Below the pieces are notes generated by a model. The model made no database searches and was not told the DNA's origin. It was given only the letters and a program-made list of their open reading frames with translations. 64,000 nt of DNA, from assembly GCA_001767525.1 (NCBI GenBank), contig MELF01000017.1, forward strand, positions 19,779-83,778, given 5' to 3'. The position numbers and the translations under genes are program-made. Shown in pieces: positions 44,155-52,574 of this stretch. This DNA comes from Acidobacteria bacterium RIFCSPLOWO2_12_FULL_68_19. Its GTDB lineage: Bacteria; Acidobacteriota; Vicinamibacteria; Vicinamibacterales; UBA2999. Within the stretch, counting starts at the first letter, position 1, and each line of letters begins with the position of its first letter.

Positions 44155-45368
44155 CCATGCTGCCGGCGCTGCTGCTGGCGAGCGCGCTGCTGGGAACACC
44201 TGCGCCGCAGGCGGCCCCGCCGCCAACCTATGAAGAAGCCGTGGCGCTGGCCCGGCGCGGTGAGTTTCGTGAGGCCCTCGATCTGTTCCGCCGGATCGTC
44301 GCCGCCGCGCCCGGCGACCATGACTCCCGCGTCTGGCTGGCGCGGTTGCTGGGCTTCCTCGGTCGGAGTTCGGAGGCAGAGGCCGCCTACCGCGGTGTGC
44401 TCGGCGAAAACCCGAAGCACGTCGACGCCATGGTCGGACTCGGCGGCACACTGGTGAACCGGGGCCGGTATGCGGAAGCGCTCGAGGTGCTCGCGAGCGC
44501 AGAATCGCTGGCGCCCGCCAACCCCGACGTGCTCGGCGCGCTCGCCCGGGCGTACCGGATCCTCGGCCGCACCTCGCTCGCCGTGCAGTACATCGAACGC
44601 GCGGTCGCGATCGCGCCGACCGGCGAGCAGCGCCTCGCACGCGAGCAGATCCTCCGGGCGCATGCCCACCGGGTCGAGAGCACCGGGTTCCTCGAGCGCT
44701 TCACCTTTGCGGTGCCGCAGGCCTGGAACGGCGATGTCGCCGTCAATCTGCGGGTGCACGATCGGATGCGGATCTCGGCACGCGGGCAGTGGCAGGACAA
44801 GTTCCACGCACGGGAAACGCGCGCCGGCGGCGGCATCGAATGGCGGTGGCCGCCCCGAACGACGCTCGCGGCGTCGGTGCTGACCGGTCCCGGCAACACG
44901 GTGCTGCCGCGCACCGACGTCAATGTGGAGGCCTCGCACGCCCGCGGGCGCGCCGAGTGGCTCGCCGGATACCGGTACATCGGCTTCCCCGGCGTCAGCG
45001 CCTCGGTCGTGTCGCCCGGCATGACGTTCGCGATCCGCGATACGATCCAGATCTGGGGACGCTACTACCTGGCAAGTACGTCCTATGCCGGACCGGACGA
45101 GCGCCGGACCAGCCACTCGGGCGCGGTGCGCGGCTCGGTGGCGGCCACGACGCGACTCTGGCTGAGCGGCGGCTACGCGCGCGGCACCGAATCGTTCGAG
45201 ACGCTGTCGCCGGATCGCATCGGCGAGTTCGACGCGGATACGGTGTTCTGGAGCGTCCGCGTCGATCTGCCCGGCCTGACCTCGCTCGCCGCGGGCCACG
45301 AGCACCAGTGGCGATCAACCGGCACCGGCATGGATCGGGTGACTCTGTCCCTGGTGCAGCGCTTCTAG
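44151..45368 (+). CDS. TPR plus YaiO-like outer-membrane beta-barrel protein
   Basis: A 405-aa exported protein. A short signal peptide (MTMLPALLLASALLGTPAPQAA) is followed by TPR repeats (about 26-170; e.g. ALARRGEFREALDLFRRIVAAAPGD and ALEVLASAESLAPANPDVL). The C-terminal ~225 residues (about 178-405) are alternating polar/hydrophobic beta strands, ending in VTLSLVQRF with a C-terminal aromatic residue typical of outer-membrane proteins; the family match is YaiO-like. TPR plus barrel is the layout of polysaccharide exporters such as PgaA and BcsC. It overlaps the first regulator gene by 4 bp. Confidence 0.85.
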   Translation: MTMLPALLLASALLGTPAPQAAPPPTYEEAVALARRGEFREALDLFRRIVAAAPGDHDSRVWLARLLGFLGRSSEAEAAYRGVLGENPKHVDAMVGLGGTLVNRGRYAEALEVLASAESLAPANPDVLGALARAYRILGRTSLAVQYIERAVAIAPTGEQRLAREQILRAHAHRVESTGFLERFTFAVPQAWNGDVAVNLRVHDRMRISARGQWQDKFHARETRAGGGIEWRWPPRTTLAASVLTGPGNTVLPRTDVNVEASHARGRAEWLAGYRYIGFPGVSASVVSPGMTFAIRDTIQIWGRYYLASTSYAGPDERRTSHSGAVRGSVAATTRLWLSGGYARGTESFETLSPDRIGEFDADTVFWSVRVDLPGLTSLAAGHEHQWRSTGTGMDRVTLSLVQRF

Positions 45369-45383
45369 TCGACAAGCCCTGCC

Positions 45384-46439
45384 ATGCCCTGGGCCGCTGA
45401 AGCGCTTCGTGCGGCGCTCATCCCCTTCATCCTGACGACGGGCGGCCTGCTCCTGGTTCTGCTGCTCGCGCTGGCCGTCCAGCGCGGCGTGCGCGGCGTC
45501 GTATGGCGGCTGGCCGGACGCCGCCGGCGGCGGTGCCAGCCGCTCGTCGACGCCTGGATAGCGCCCGGCGCGGACGCGGCGGCGCTCGACGACCTTGTAC
45601 GATTCTGCGGCGGCCGCCGCCGCTCCGGCGCAGCGGATCTGTTGCTGGCGCCGCTCCGGTCCGTGCGGGGCGAGCTCGTGGACCGCGCCCGCGAGGCGCT
45701 CACGCGGCTGGGACTCCGAGACCGGTGGCTTGCCGATCTCGGCGATCGCCGCTGGTGGCGCCGGGCGCAGGCCGCGACGGCGCTCGGGCTGATGGCCGAG
45801 CGGTCGGCTGCCGGCGCGCTCGTGACGCGCCTCGAAGACATGTACGACGAGGTTCGCGCCGCGGCAGTCGACGCGCTCGGACGCATCGGCGATCCCGCGA
45901 CGCTCCCGGCGCTCGTGGCCTCGCTCGCCGATCCGCGGCAGCAGCGCGTACGGGTCGTGGCGACGCTGCGCGCCTTCGGTCCCGCGGCGGCCGAGGAGAT
46001 CATCCGCCGCTGCCTCGCCTACCCGGCCGACCGCGTGGCGGTGGCCGAGGTGCTCGGGCACGTTGGAAGCGCCGCCGGACTCGAGGCCCTCACCGGGTGG
46101 ATCGAGGCAGACGAGGCGGCCGTCCGGGCTGCCGCGTTCCGCGCCATCGGCGACATCGGGCCGGACGAGCGCGCCTATTACTTCGCGCTGCGCGCGCTCG
46201 GCGATCCCGATCCCGACGTGCGCGCGATGGCGGCGCGCGTCATCGGCCGCAGCGGCCGGGCGGACGCGGCCTCGTATCTCGCGCCCCGCCTGGGAGACGT
46301 CTGGCTCGTCGCGGCCCACGCGGCCGCTGCGCTGAAGCAGCTCGGCGAGGCGGGCCGGCGGCAACTGGCGACCGCCGCCTCCTCCGACGGCCCCGGCGCG
46401 GAGCTGGCGCGGCAGATGATGTGGGAGCTGGGGGGATGA
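45384..46439 (+). CDS. Membrane-anchored HEAT-repeat protein
   Basis: A 351-aa protein with one N-terminal transmembrane segment (about residues 12-35) and then an array of HEAT-like helical repeats, such as RAQAATALGLMAERSAAGALVTRLED and AAAVDALGRIGDPATLPALVASLAD, covering nearly the whole rest. HEAT repeats bind other proteins, so it may be a scaffold for the synthase. It overlaps the next gene (GT2) by 4 bp (ATGA) and follows the barrel gene by 15 bp. Confidence 0.85.
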   Translation: MPWAAEALRAALIPFILTTGGLLLVLLLALAVQRGVRGVVWRLAGRRRRRCQPLVDAWIAPGADAAALDDLVRFCGGRRRSGAADLLLAPLRSVRGELVDRAREALTRLGLRDRWLADLGDRRWWRRAQAATALGLMAERSAAGALVTRLEDMYDEVRAAAVDALGRIGDPATLPALVASLADPRQQRVRVVATLRAFGPAAAEEIIRRCLAYPADRVAVAEVLGHVGSAAGLEALTGWIEADEAAVRAAAFRAIGDIGPDERAYYFALRALGDPDPDVRAMAARVIGRSGRADAASYLAPRLGDVWLVAAHAAAALKQLGEAGRRQLATAASSDGPGAELARQMMWELGG

Positions 46440-47848
46440 CCGCCGCCCGTCTGACCGCGGCGCTGCAGGCGTGGGAAGTGGTCATCCTCTTCTACTTCGT
46501 CGCGCTCAACTCGATCTACCTGCTCTACTGCGGCATCGCACTGGTGCGGCTCATCGAGCATCGCCGCCGCTGGACGCCTCGCCGGCTCGAAGCGGTGCTC
46601 CGGTCGCCGGCGACCCCGGGAATCTCGGTGATTGCTCCCGCGTACAACGAGGAAGCCACCATCCGCGAGAGCGTCAGGTCGCTCCTCCTGCTGCACTATC
46701 CGCAGTTCGAGGTCCTCGTCGTGAACGACGGGTCGAAGGATCGCACGCTGGCGGAGCTGACGGCTGCCTTCGGCCTGATCCCGGCGCCCGCCGGCTACGC
46801 CCAGCCGCTCGAGACGCAGCCGGTTCGCGGCGTGTACCGGTCGCTCGCCAACCCCGATCTCGTGGTCATCGACAAGGTCAACGGGGGCAAGGCGGACGCC
46901 ATCAACGCGGGCATCAATGCGGCGCGCCATCCCCTGGTCTGCGTGATCGACGCCGACTCGCTGCTCGAGGACAACGCCCTTACCCGCGCGGTGCTGCCGT
47001 TCATCGAGGACCCGTCCACCCTGGCCTCCGGCGGCATCATCCGGATTGCCAACGGCTGCACCGTGGAGTCGGGACGCGTCGTGCGGGTCGGGCTGCCGCG
47101 TTCCTGGCTCGCACGCTTCCAGGTGGTGGAGTACCTGCGGGCCTTCCTGGCCGGCCGCGTCGCGCAGTCGGCCATGAACGGGCTCCTCATCATCTCCGGG
47201 GCTTTCGGCCTGTTCCGGCGCGAGCCGGTCGTCGAAACCGGTGGATTCCTGCACGGCACGGTGGGCGAGGACATGGAAATCGTGACGCGGCTGCACCGCC
47301 ACGCGCGCGAGGCCGGCCGGCCTTATCGGATCACCTTTCAGCCCGACCCGGTGTGCTGGACCGAGGTGCCGGAGAAGATGCGCGTCCTCCGGACGCAGCG
47401 CAACCGCTGGCAGCGCGGCACGCTCCAGGTCCTCGACCACCACCGAGCGATGATCGGCCGCCCGCGCTACGGCGTGGTGGGGATGGTGACGATGCCATAC
47501 TACGTGGTGTTCGAGGCGGCCGGTCCGGTGATCGAGCTGAGCGGCTACCTGCTCACCGCCGCGGCGATCGCCGTCGGGGTGCTCGACTGGCGCTTTGCCG
47601 AACTGCTGTTCCTGGCGGCCGTGCTGTACGGCGCGCTCATCTCGCTGGCGGCCGTGCTGCTCGAGGAGGTGTCGTTCCGGCGCTACCCGCGGCTGCGGGA
47701 TCTGCTCCTGCTCGCATCGATCGGCGTCATCGAGAACTTCGGCTACCGGCAGCTCACCACCTGGTGGCGGATGAGGGGCGTCATCGACTTCTTCCTGAAC
47801 CGGCGCGGCTGGGGAGCGATGCCGCGAAAGGGGTTCGCTCGCGTATGA
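46436..47848 (+). CDS. Processive membrane GT2 synthase (PgaC/BcsA-like)
   Basis: A 470-aa membrane glycosyltransferase. One transmembrane helix (about 17-40) precedes the GT-A catalytic domain: ISVIAPAYNEE, VVNDGSKDRT, the DxD site CVIDADSLL, the G-E-D motif TVGEDMEI (TED in most), and the product-binding Q-R-N-R-W motif that marks processive polymer synthases. Three or four C-terminal helices follow. PilZ domains are absent, so c-di-GMP is not bound in the usual way. The ATG at 46436 is the true start; the upstream open frame is the HEAT gene read out of phase. This is the probable polymerase of the operon. Confidence 0.9.
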   Translation: MTAARLTAALQAWEVVILFYFVALNSIYLLYCGIALVRLIEHRRRWTPRRLEAVLRSPATPGISVIAPAYNEEATIRESVRSLLLLHYPQFEVLVVNDGSKDRTLAELTAAFGLIPAPAGYAQPLETQPVRGVYRSLANPDLVVIDKVNGGKADAINAGINAARHPLVCVIDADSLLEDNALTRAVLPFIEDPSTLASGGIIRIANGCTVESGRVVRVGLPRSWLARFQVVEYLRAFLAGRVAQSAMNGLLIISGAFGLFRREPVVETGGFLHGTVGEDMEIVTRLHRHAREAGRPYRITFQPDPVCWTEVPEKMRVLRTQRNRWQRGTLQVLDHHRAMIGRPRYGVVGMVTMPYYVVFEAAGPVIELSGYLLTAAAIAVGVLDWRFAELLFLAAVLYGALISLAAVLLEEVSFRRYPRLRDLLLLASIGVIENFGYRQLTTWWRMRGVIDFFLNRRGWGAMPRKGFARV

Positions 47849-48207
47849 AGGTGCTCCTCGTCGACGACGACCCGGACATCCGGCTCGTGGCGCGACTGGC
47901 GCTCACGCGCGCCGGGCTCGAGGTGGCGGTGGCGGCGAGCGGGGCCGAGGCGCTCGAGCAGGCGCGCCGCGATCGTCCGGATGCCATCCTGCTCGACTGG
48001 ATGATGCCCGAGATGGACGGCCCGGAGGTGTGCCGTCGGCTCAAGCAGGACCCGGTCTTCAGCGCCATTCCGGTGATCTTCCTCACGGCGCGCTCGCAGA
48101 ACGCCGAAGTGGCGCGGGGGCTTGCCCCTGGGGCAGCGGGGTACATCGTCAAGCCCTTTGACGCCCTCACGCTGGGCGACGAAGTGCGGAAGCTGCTGGC
48201 CCCATGA
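47845..48207 (+). CDS. Single-domain response regulator (REC)
   Basis: A 120-aa receiver with the acidic pair D7/D8/D9, phosphoacceptor D51 in LLDWMMPEMDG, and the K in IVKPF; no output domain, so CheY-like. Its ATG overlaps the GT2 stop by 4 bp and it overlaps the next gene's start by 4 bp. It probably shuttles phosphate between the hybrid kinase and an Hpt protein, or acts on the synthase directly; this is inference. Confidence 0.92.
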   Translation: MKVLLVDDDPDIRLVARLALTRAGLEVAVAASGAEALEQARRDRPDAILLDWMMPEMDGPEVCRRLKQDPVFSAIPVIFLTARSQNAEVARGLAPGAAGYIVKPFDALTLGDEVRKLLAP

Positions 48208-50834
48208 GACGGCTCCCGCTTCGCGCCCGCATCACGGCAGCCTTCGCACTGCTCATCACGATGGCCCTCGTCGAGGCGGCAATCGTGCTGTACGTACAGC
48301 GTGAGAGCAGCCTCGCGCTCGACGAGACGCTGCGCACGCAGAAGATCCTGCTGGACGAAGCGTTGATTCGGGCGTCGCTGGGCGCCATGCAGGCGGCCCT
48401 GCGCGGCTTCGTGCTGATGGAGGGCGCAGACGAACTGACGATCTACCGGGAGCAACGGGCGACCTACGACCGTCTGGCCCGCGAGACGGCGGGCCTGATT
48501 CGCGACGGCACCGAGTCCGACCGATTCGACCGGATTACCGAGCTCGCGGGACTGTGGCACGAAGCAGCCGATACCGTCATCGCCGAGACCCAGGCGGGCA
48601 GGGACGTCACAGGAGGGGTGGCATCACTGGCGCTCCAGCGGTTCGCGCAGCTGCAGCGCGAGCTCGATAGGTTCGTGGCGCGGCAACAGGGCCTGAGCCG
48701 GACGGCTGACGAGAATGCCCGTCTACGAATCAGGAACGCCACGATCATTCTGACCGCCATTCCGCTCCTCGCCGTGGTGTTCATGTTCGGACTGCTGGTC
48801 GCGAGCCGGCGATCCCTCAGGCCCCTTGGGGCGGTCGTGGAGTCGGCCCTGCGGCTGGCGCGCGGCGACTACGACGCGCCGCTGCCGCGAACGGGCACGC
48901 ACGAGATCGGCGCTCTGATCGGCGCGTTCTCCCACATGCGCGCCGCCGTGCAGGAGCGAGCCGCCGAGGCGGCGGCGGCGCGCCAGCGCGCGCACAAGGC
49001 CCACGCGGAGCTGCTCGGCGTGCTCGATACGGCGCCCGTCGCCCTGGCGGTGTTGAACGTGGACGGCTCGATTCGCCTCCAGAACCGGGCGGCCGATCAT
49101 CTGATCGGCGAGCGACGAGCCGGCACCGACGCGTCGTCCTTCTGGCAGCGCTTCACCATCCGTGATTCGTCGGGCCGCGTGGTGGCGTATCCCGATCTGC
49201 CTGGCGCCCGCGCGCTGGCCGGCGTCGAAGTGGTCGGCGAGGAGATCGACCTCCAGCGGCCGGACGGCCGCCGCCTCGACGCGCTGGTCGGCGCCGTGCC
49301 ACTTCGTGATGAAGAAGGGCGCATTACCGGCGCGGTGGCCAGCCTCCAGGACATCACCCGCCTGCGTGAGCTCGATCGCCTCAAGGACGAGTTCGTCGCC
49401 ATCGTCAGCCATGAGCTCCGCACGCCGCTCTCGGCGATTCGCGGAGCGCTGCAGCTCCTGTTCGCCGAGCAGGCGGTCCGCGAGGCCGAGCATCGTGAAC
49501 TGCTGCAGGTGGCCGTCAACAGCTGCGAGCGCCTGGTGCGCATCGTCAACGACATGCTCGACCTCTCGAAGATCGAGGCGGGGCTGCAGCTCCGCCTTGG
49601 CCCGCAGGCGGTGGACGCGCTCGTGCGCCAGGCGACCCAGGGCGTCCAGACGCTGGCCACGAGCGGCGACGTAGAGATTCGCCTGAACCTCGCACCGAAC
49701 CTGCCGCCGGTTCGCGGCGACGCGGACCGACTGATACAGGTGCTGGTGAACCTGTTGTCGAACGCCATCAAGTTCGCGCCACGGGGAACGGCCCTGACGG
49801 TCACGGCGGCGCCGGTGGAGCAGGCCGTCGCCTTCAGCGTCGCGGACCGCGGGCCGGGCATCGCACCGGCCGACCTGCCGCGCCTCTTTCAGAAGTTCCA
49901 GCAGCTCGACACGCCCGGCACGCGCCGAGTCGGCGGGACCGGTCTGGGACTCGTCATCACGAAGGCCATCATCGAGGAGCACGGGGGAACGATCTCGGTC
50001 GAGAGCGTCGTCGGCGAGGGGACGACGTTCACGTTCACGGTGCCGGCAGAGGTCGGCGGCGCGCGCCCCGGCGCGCCGGCGCCCGAGGCCCGGGCGCTCA
50101 CCGGCACCGAGCACGCCCCGGCGGTGCTCATCATCGACGACCGGGACGCGAGCCGCGCTTCCCTCGCCCATGCTCTCCACGCAGCGGGGCTGCGGCCGGT
50201 CGAGTCCGGCGTCGGCTCGGCGGCGCTGGAGATCGCCCAGCGCGAGCGACCGGCCGCGATCATCTTGTCGGTCACTTCGCGCAGTCCCGTGGAGGAGCAG
50301 ATTGTCGCGGCGCTCGGCCGCGATCCGGCGACGCGACACATCCCCCTCCTGATCGCGTTCGACGGAGACGACCTCTCGTCGGTCGGCGTGGCGGCGCTCG
50401 AGGGGCAGGCCGCGGATCTCGCGGCCCGCGTGGCACGGTTGCTCGAGGACGGCGCGCACCGCCGGATCCTCGTCGCAGACGACGACGCGGACGCACGCGC
50501 GGTGCTGCGCAAGGTCCTCGAACGCCATGGGTTTCAGGTCATCGAGGCCGCCGATGGCGCCGAAGCGCTCGACCTGGCGTCACGGCAGCGGCCCGACCTC
50601 GTCGTGCTGGATCTCCGCATGCCGCGCGTCCACGGCCACGACGTCATCCGCACCCTGCGCCTCGACGCCGCCACCGCGGGGGTGCCGATCGTGGTCTTGT
50701 CGGGCAGCGGCGGCGAGCGGCAGTCGCTGTACTCCCTCGTCCTCGGCGCCAATGCGTTCATGACCAAGCCGACCGAGCCTTCGGCGCTGGTCCGTGAAAT
50801 CGATCGGCTCATCCGGCGCGAGGAGCGGGCATGA
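48204..50834 (+). CDS. Hybrid sensor histidine kinase with a pseudo-receiver
   Basis: An 876-aa inner-membrane kinase. Two helices (about 12-32 and 175-200) frame a CHASE3-like periplasmic region, then HAMP-like and PAS-like segments. The HisKA phospho-acceptor is H403 in VSHELRTPL, with the ATP-binding domain (NLLSNAIKF, DRGPGIAP, GTGLGLVITKAI). Two receivers follow. In the first, the phospho-acceptor position is S689 (AIILSVTS), so it is inactive. The second has D803 in VLDLRMPRV. The gene is linked by 4-bp overlaps on both sides. It is the probable sensor of the operon's phosphorelay. Confidence 0.9.
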   Translation: MRRLPLRARITAAFALLITMALVEAAIVLYVQRESSLALDETLRTQKILLDEALIRASLGAMQAALRGFVLMEGADELTIYREQRATYDRLARETAGLIRDGTESDRFDRITELAGLWHEAADTVIAETQAGRDVTGGVASLALQRFAQLQRELDRFVARQQGLSRTADENARLRIRNATIILTAIPLLAVVFMFGLLVASRRSLRPLGAVVESALRLARGDYDAPLPRTGTHEIGALIGAFSHMRAAVQERAAEAAAARQRAHKAHAELLGVLDTAPVALAVLNVDGSIRLQNRAADHLIGERRAGTDASSFWQRFTIRDSSGRVVAYPDLPGARALAGVEVVGEEIDLQRPDGRRLDALVGAVPLRDEEGRITGAVASLQDITRLRELDRLKDEFVAIVSHELRTPLSAIRGALQLLFAEQAVREAEHRELLQVAVNSCERLVRIVNDMLDLSKIEAGLQLRLGPQAVDALVRQATQGVQTLATSGDVEIRLNLAPNLPPVRGDADRLIQVLVNLLSNAIKFAPRGTALTVTAAPVEQAVAFSVADRGPGIAPADLPRLFQKFQQLDTPGTRRVGGTGLGLVITKAIIEEHGGTISVESVVGEGTTFTFTVPAEVGGARPGAPAPEARALTGTEHAPAVLIIDDRDASRASLAHALHAAGLRPVESGVGSAALEIAQRERPAAIILSVTSRSPVEEQIVAALGRDPATRHIPLLIAFDGDDLSSVGVAALEGQAADLAARVARLLEDGAHRRILVADDDADARAVLRKVLERHGFQVIEAADGAEALDLASRQRPDLVVLDLRMPRVHGHDVIRTLRLDAATAGVPIVVLSGSGGERQSLYSLVLGANAFMTKPTEPSALVREIDRLIRREERA

Positions 50835-52201
50835 CCGGCCGCACGCGCGCGGTGCTGGCCTGCGCCGCCGGCGCGGCGTTCGCGCTCGGGTGCGCCACCC
50901 TGCGCTTCCCGGCCGCGCCCGCAGACGGTACGCTCACGCGCGGCATGTGGGTGTGGTCGTCGGCCGCGCTGCTGCAGGATCCCGCGGCGCAGCGCGCGCT
51001 CATGGCGTTCAGCCGCACGCACGGCATCGACAGTCTCTGGATGCAGGTCACCACCGCGCGCGTCGGCGACCGGACGGCGCCGTTCGAGCTCGAAGTCAGC
51101 TCGGCGTCGGCCTGGCGGGGACTCGTCGCCGCCGCACACGCCACCGGTCTGACGGTCGAGGCGCTCGACGGCGATCCGACCTACGCCGATCGGGCGTTCC
51201 ACTACGTGCCTCTTGCGATCGCCGACGCCGTCCTCGCGTTCAACCGTGACAGCGCACCGCCCGAGCGATTCGACGGACTGCACTTCGACAACGAGCCGTA
51301 CCTGCTGCCCGGGTGGCACGACCGCGCGACGCGGGAGCGTCTGCTGGCCGATTACCTCGCGCTCAACGACGAGATTCAGCGGCGTGTCCGCCGGCAGCCG
51401 CCGATGACGTACGCCGTGGATCTCCCGTTCTGGTGGAGCGCCCTCGATCTCGTGACTGGCGAGCCCGTGGCGGCCGTCACCTACAACGGCGTCCGGCGGT
51501 CCGCTGCCGCACACAGCCTCGAGCGGCTCGATTCGGTCACGGTGATGAACTACCGGAACCACACCGCGGGTCCCGACGGGCTGGTGGCAATCGCCACGCC
51601 GGTGCTCGTCGAGGCCGCGCGGATTCCAGGCGCCACCGTCCGGATTGGCATCGAAACCTCGCGCTTCCTCCAATCGCCAGTCTGGTTCGCCATTGGACCG
51701 CCCGCCGCACAGGTTGGCGGCACGCTCGGTCAAACGTGGCGCCTCACCTATCCCGGCGACGGCTTTTCGCTCCGGACCTTCGACGACGGCCTGCGCATCC
51801 ATCTCGGGACGGCCGTACCGGACACGGTCGCTGGACAACCGCCCCCGACCGCCCTGATCGACATCGCGGCTCGGTTCTCTCCCCGCCGGGAGAGCGCGGA
51901 CATCGACATCGCCGCGGCGCTGCGGGCGTTCGACCGGAGCCCGGAATGGCGCGACGCGCGCCCCGCACCGATCCGCGATCCGGAGACCGGCATCGAATAC
52001 GCCGGGGTGACGGCGGTCCACGTCCCGCTGCCGACGCTCACCTTTGCCACGCGCGCCGAGGTGCTCGACGACGAGATCCGGGCGGCCGAACGGGCGTTCC
52101 GGCAGTTCCCGGCGTACCGCGGCCTGGCCGTTCATGATTACGATGCATTTCGCGATCTGCCGCGCGGCGCCTGGCCGACCAGACGCTCGGAGGGCCGATG
52201 A
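50831..52201 (+). CDS. Probable lipoprotein with TIM-barrel glycosidase-like fold
   Basis: A 456-aa protein with a lipoprotein-like N-terminus (hydrophobic stretch then L-G-C at about residues 18-20). The rest looks like a (beta/alpha)8 barrel: GMWVWSSAALL and SLWMQV near the N-terminus, an acidic motif FDGLHFDNEPYLLPGW (Asp and Glu possibly catalytic), then VTVMNYRNHT and IGIETSRF. The layout recalls the hydrolase part of PgaB-type or PelA-type exopolysaccharide proteins, but no polysaccharide deacetylase domain is present. It overlaps both neighbours by 4 bp. Family assignment is tentative; the presence of an acid pair supports a glycan substrate. Confidence 0.6.
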   Translation: MTGRTRAVLACAAGAAFALGCATLRFPAAPADGTLTRGMWVWSSAALLQDPAAQRALMAFSRTHGIDSLWMQVTTARVGDRTAPFELEVSSASAWRGLVAAAHATGLTVEALDGDPTYADRAFHYVPLAIADAVLAFNRDSAPPERFDGLHFDNEPYLLPGWHDRATRERLLADYLALNDEIQRRVRRQPPMTYAVDLPFWWSALDLVTGEPVAAVTYNGVRRSAAAHSLERLDSVTVMNYRNHTAGPDGLVAIATPVLVEAARIPGATVRIGIETSRFLQSPVWFAIGPPAAQVGGTLGQTWRLTYPGDGFSLRTFDDGLRIHLGTAVPDTVAGQPPPTALIDIAARFSPRRESADIDIAAALRAFDRSPEWRDARPAPIRDPETGIEYAGVTAVHVPLPTLTFATRAEVLDDEIRAAERAFRQFPAYRGLAVHDYDAFRDLPRGAWPTRRSEGR

Positions 52202-52527
52202 CTGACTGGGACAGTGCGATGAAGGAGCTGCGGCGCGAGTACGCGCGCACGACGCCGGCGCAGCTCGACCGTCTTGCCGGTCTGGTCGAGGGGCTGCAGC
52301 AGAATCCGGACGATCGCGCGGCTCTTTCGGAGTTGCATCGTGGCTTCCACACCCTGGCCGGGTCGGGCGCGATATTCGGATTCCCTGAAGTGAGCCGGCT
52401 CTGCCGGCAGGCCGAGGACGAATGTGCCACGCTGGGGGACGAGCCGAGGTCCGGGTCCGCCGACCTCGGCCGTCTGAAGGGCGTCATCGACGCCGTGCGC
52501 GAGCAACTGGTCGGACACGTCGAATGA
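52198..52527 (+). CDS. Stand-alone Hpt phosphotransfer protein
   Basis: A 109-aa helical protein with the Hpt signature F-H51-T-L-A-G-S-G-A-I-F-G-F, where H51 is the phospho-accepting histidine. It overlaps the lipoprotein gene by 4 bp and ends the operon. It can pass phosphate from the hybrid kinase's second receiver (D803) to the single-domain REC or to the triple-domain regulator (inference). Confidence 0.88.
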   Translation: MTDWDSAMKELRREYARTTPAQLDRLAGLVEGLQQNPDDRAALSELHRGFHTLAGSGAIFGFPEVSRLCRQAEDECATLGDEPRSGSADLGRLKGVIDAVREQLVGHVE

Positions 52528-52559
52528 CGTGAGCCGATTGAGGTGGGTTCCTGTTGTGG

Positions 52560-52570
52560 GGGTCAGACCC
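52560..52570. repeat. GGGTC-A-GACCC palindrome at the CPBP gene start
   Basis: An 11-bp perfect inverted repeat (GGGTCAGACCC, preceded by ggg) stands at the 5' edge of the CPBP gene. Similar GGGGTCAGACCCC elements are widespread in some genomes as REP-type repeats, from general knowledge. It makes the upstream GTG at 52554 an unlikely start for the CPBP gene. Confidence 0.55.
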
Positions 52571-52574
52571 TCGA

